Assembly: GCA_034766995.1 (NCBI GenBank)
Contig: CM068314.1
Span: forward strand, 16,223,701-16,287,700
Direction of reading: 5' to 3'
Source of the DNA: Acanthacorydalis orientalis
Lineage: Eukaryota; Arthropoda; Insecta; Megaloptera; Corydalidae
DNA length: 64,000 bases
Below the pieces are notes generated by a model, which worked only from the letters and a program-made list of their open reading frames with translations, did no database searches and had not been told where the DNA came from. A program made the translations under genes and the position numbers. Positions 63,601 through 64,000 of the stretch are shown here, in pieces; within the stretch, counting starts at the first letter, position 1; every line of letters starts with the position of its first letter.

Positions 63601-64000
63601 TATTATAGTGTATGAAGTGTATCATTTTTTGTACTAAATGATGAAATATATCATTTGAATTATCTCTGACGTATGAATTATAATCCAATTCATTAGTAGA
63701 TTATTCTAATTTCAATAGTAAAATGTTGATTCTTAGTTATTCATGAATTTTCTAATTTAAATGTAAGTTTATTTTTCTAATAAGTACATTGTTTTCAGTT
63801 ATAGTTTTAGAAAACACTTTCAATATTAAAACTTTCAGTTGCTATTAAAATATAATTATAAATAAGCATGTAAAATTTAACCAAGAACATATACTCGTGT
63901 ATATATATATAATTGAATATTATGTCTGTGTAAAATTTATTTTCTTAAATTAATCACATAAAAGTAAAGATTGATCATCGATTCCAATACTATTCGCAAA

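Larger units (their letters stand above)
35051..64000 (+). other. Putative second long intron to window end, rich in islands
   Basis: No phase-0 exon with acceptor and donor was recognised after 35050. The 29 kb are AT-rich sequence with dense TA tracts, one mariner copy and about twenty normal-composition islands listed separately. If the gene ends soon after 35050 instead, this is intergenic DNA. Confidence 0.4.

Overview
This window looks like nuclear DNA of an insect, most likely a bee or other hymenopteran. The background is extremely AT-rich, genes have GT-AG introns, GC- and CpG-rich islands stand out sharply, more than fifty (TA)n microsatellites are scattered throughout, and there are degraded mariner elements. 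The taxonomic call is inference from composition and gene content. No bacterial, viral, rRNA, CRISPR or convincing tRNA feature was seen.

Positions 1-5763 hold the 3' two-thirds or so of a + strand adhesion GPCR gene. Ten consecutive exons join in one frame to give 1037 residues: the end of an Ig-like domain, a hormone-receptor (HRM) domain, a GAIN/GPS region, seven membrane helices and a long acidic tail ending in -KTAC. The order Ig-HRM-GAIN-7TM points to the ADGRA (GPR124/GPR125) group. Its upstream exons (LRRs expected) lie left of the window. The GPS lacks the residues needed for self-cleavage.

Positions 5764-15400 are intergenic DNA with two GC-richer islands. A large CpG-rich block at about 15.44-17.06 kb looks like a promoter and 5' leader. 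It ends in a strong-context ATG with a 29-nt open segment and a GT donor (17036-17064). The donor phase fits an exon at 34804-35050, which encodes a Ser/Thr/Pro-rich N-terminus with an eh1-like HSIQHLL motif. Together they would give 92 residues of an unidentified, possibly nuclear, protein. Intron 1 would be about 17.7 kb. The next exon was not found, so the rest of the window (35051-64000) is probably a second very long intron.

That long region carries about twenty islands of 150-500 bp with normal base composition, set in AT-rich and (TA)n sequence. They look like conserved regulatory elements or alternative promoters of a developmental gene. Several contain octamer (POU) sites, perfect palindromes, a nuclear-receptor-like inverted repeat or a CTCF-like site. 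Two copies of one internally deleted mariner derivative lie at 24.5 kb and 46.4 kb, and another diverged repeat pair lies at 8.35 kb and 43.87 kb.
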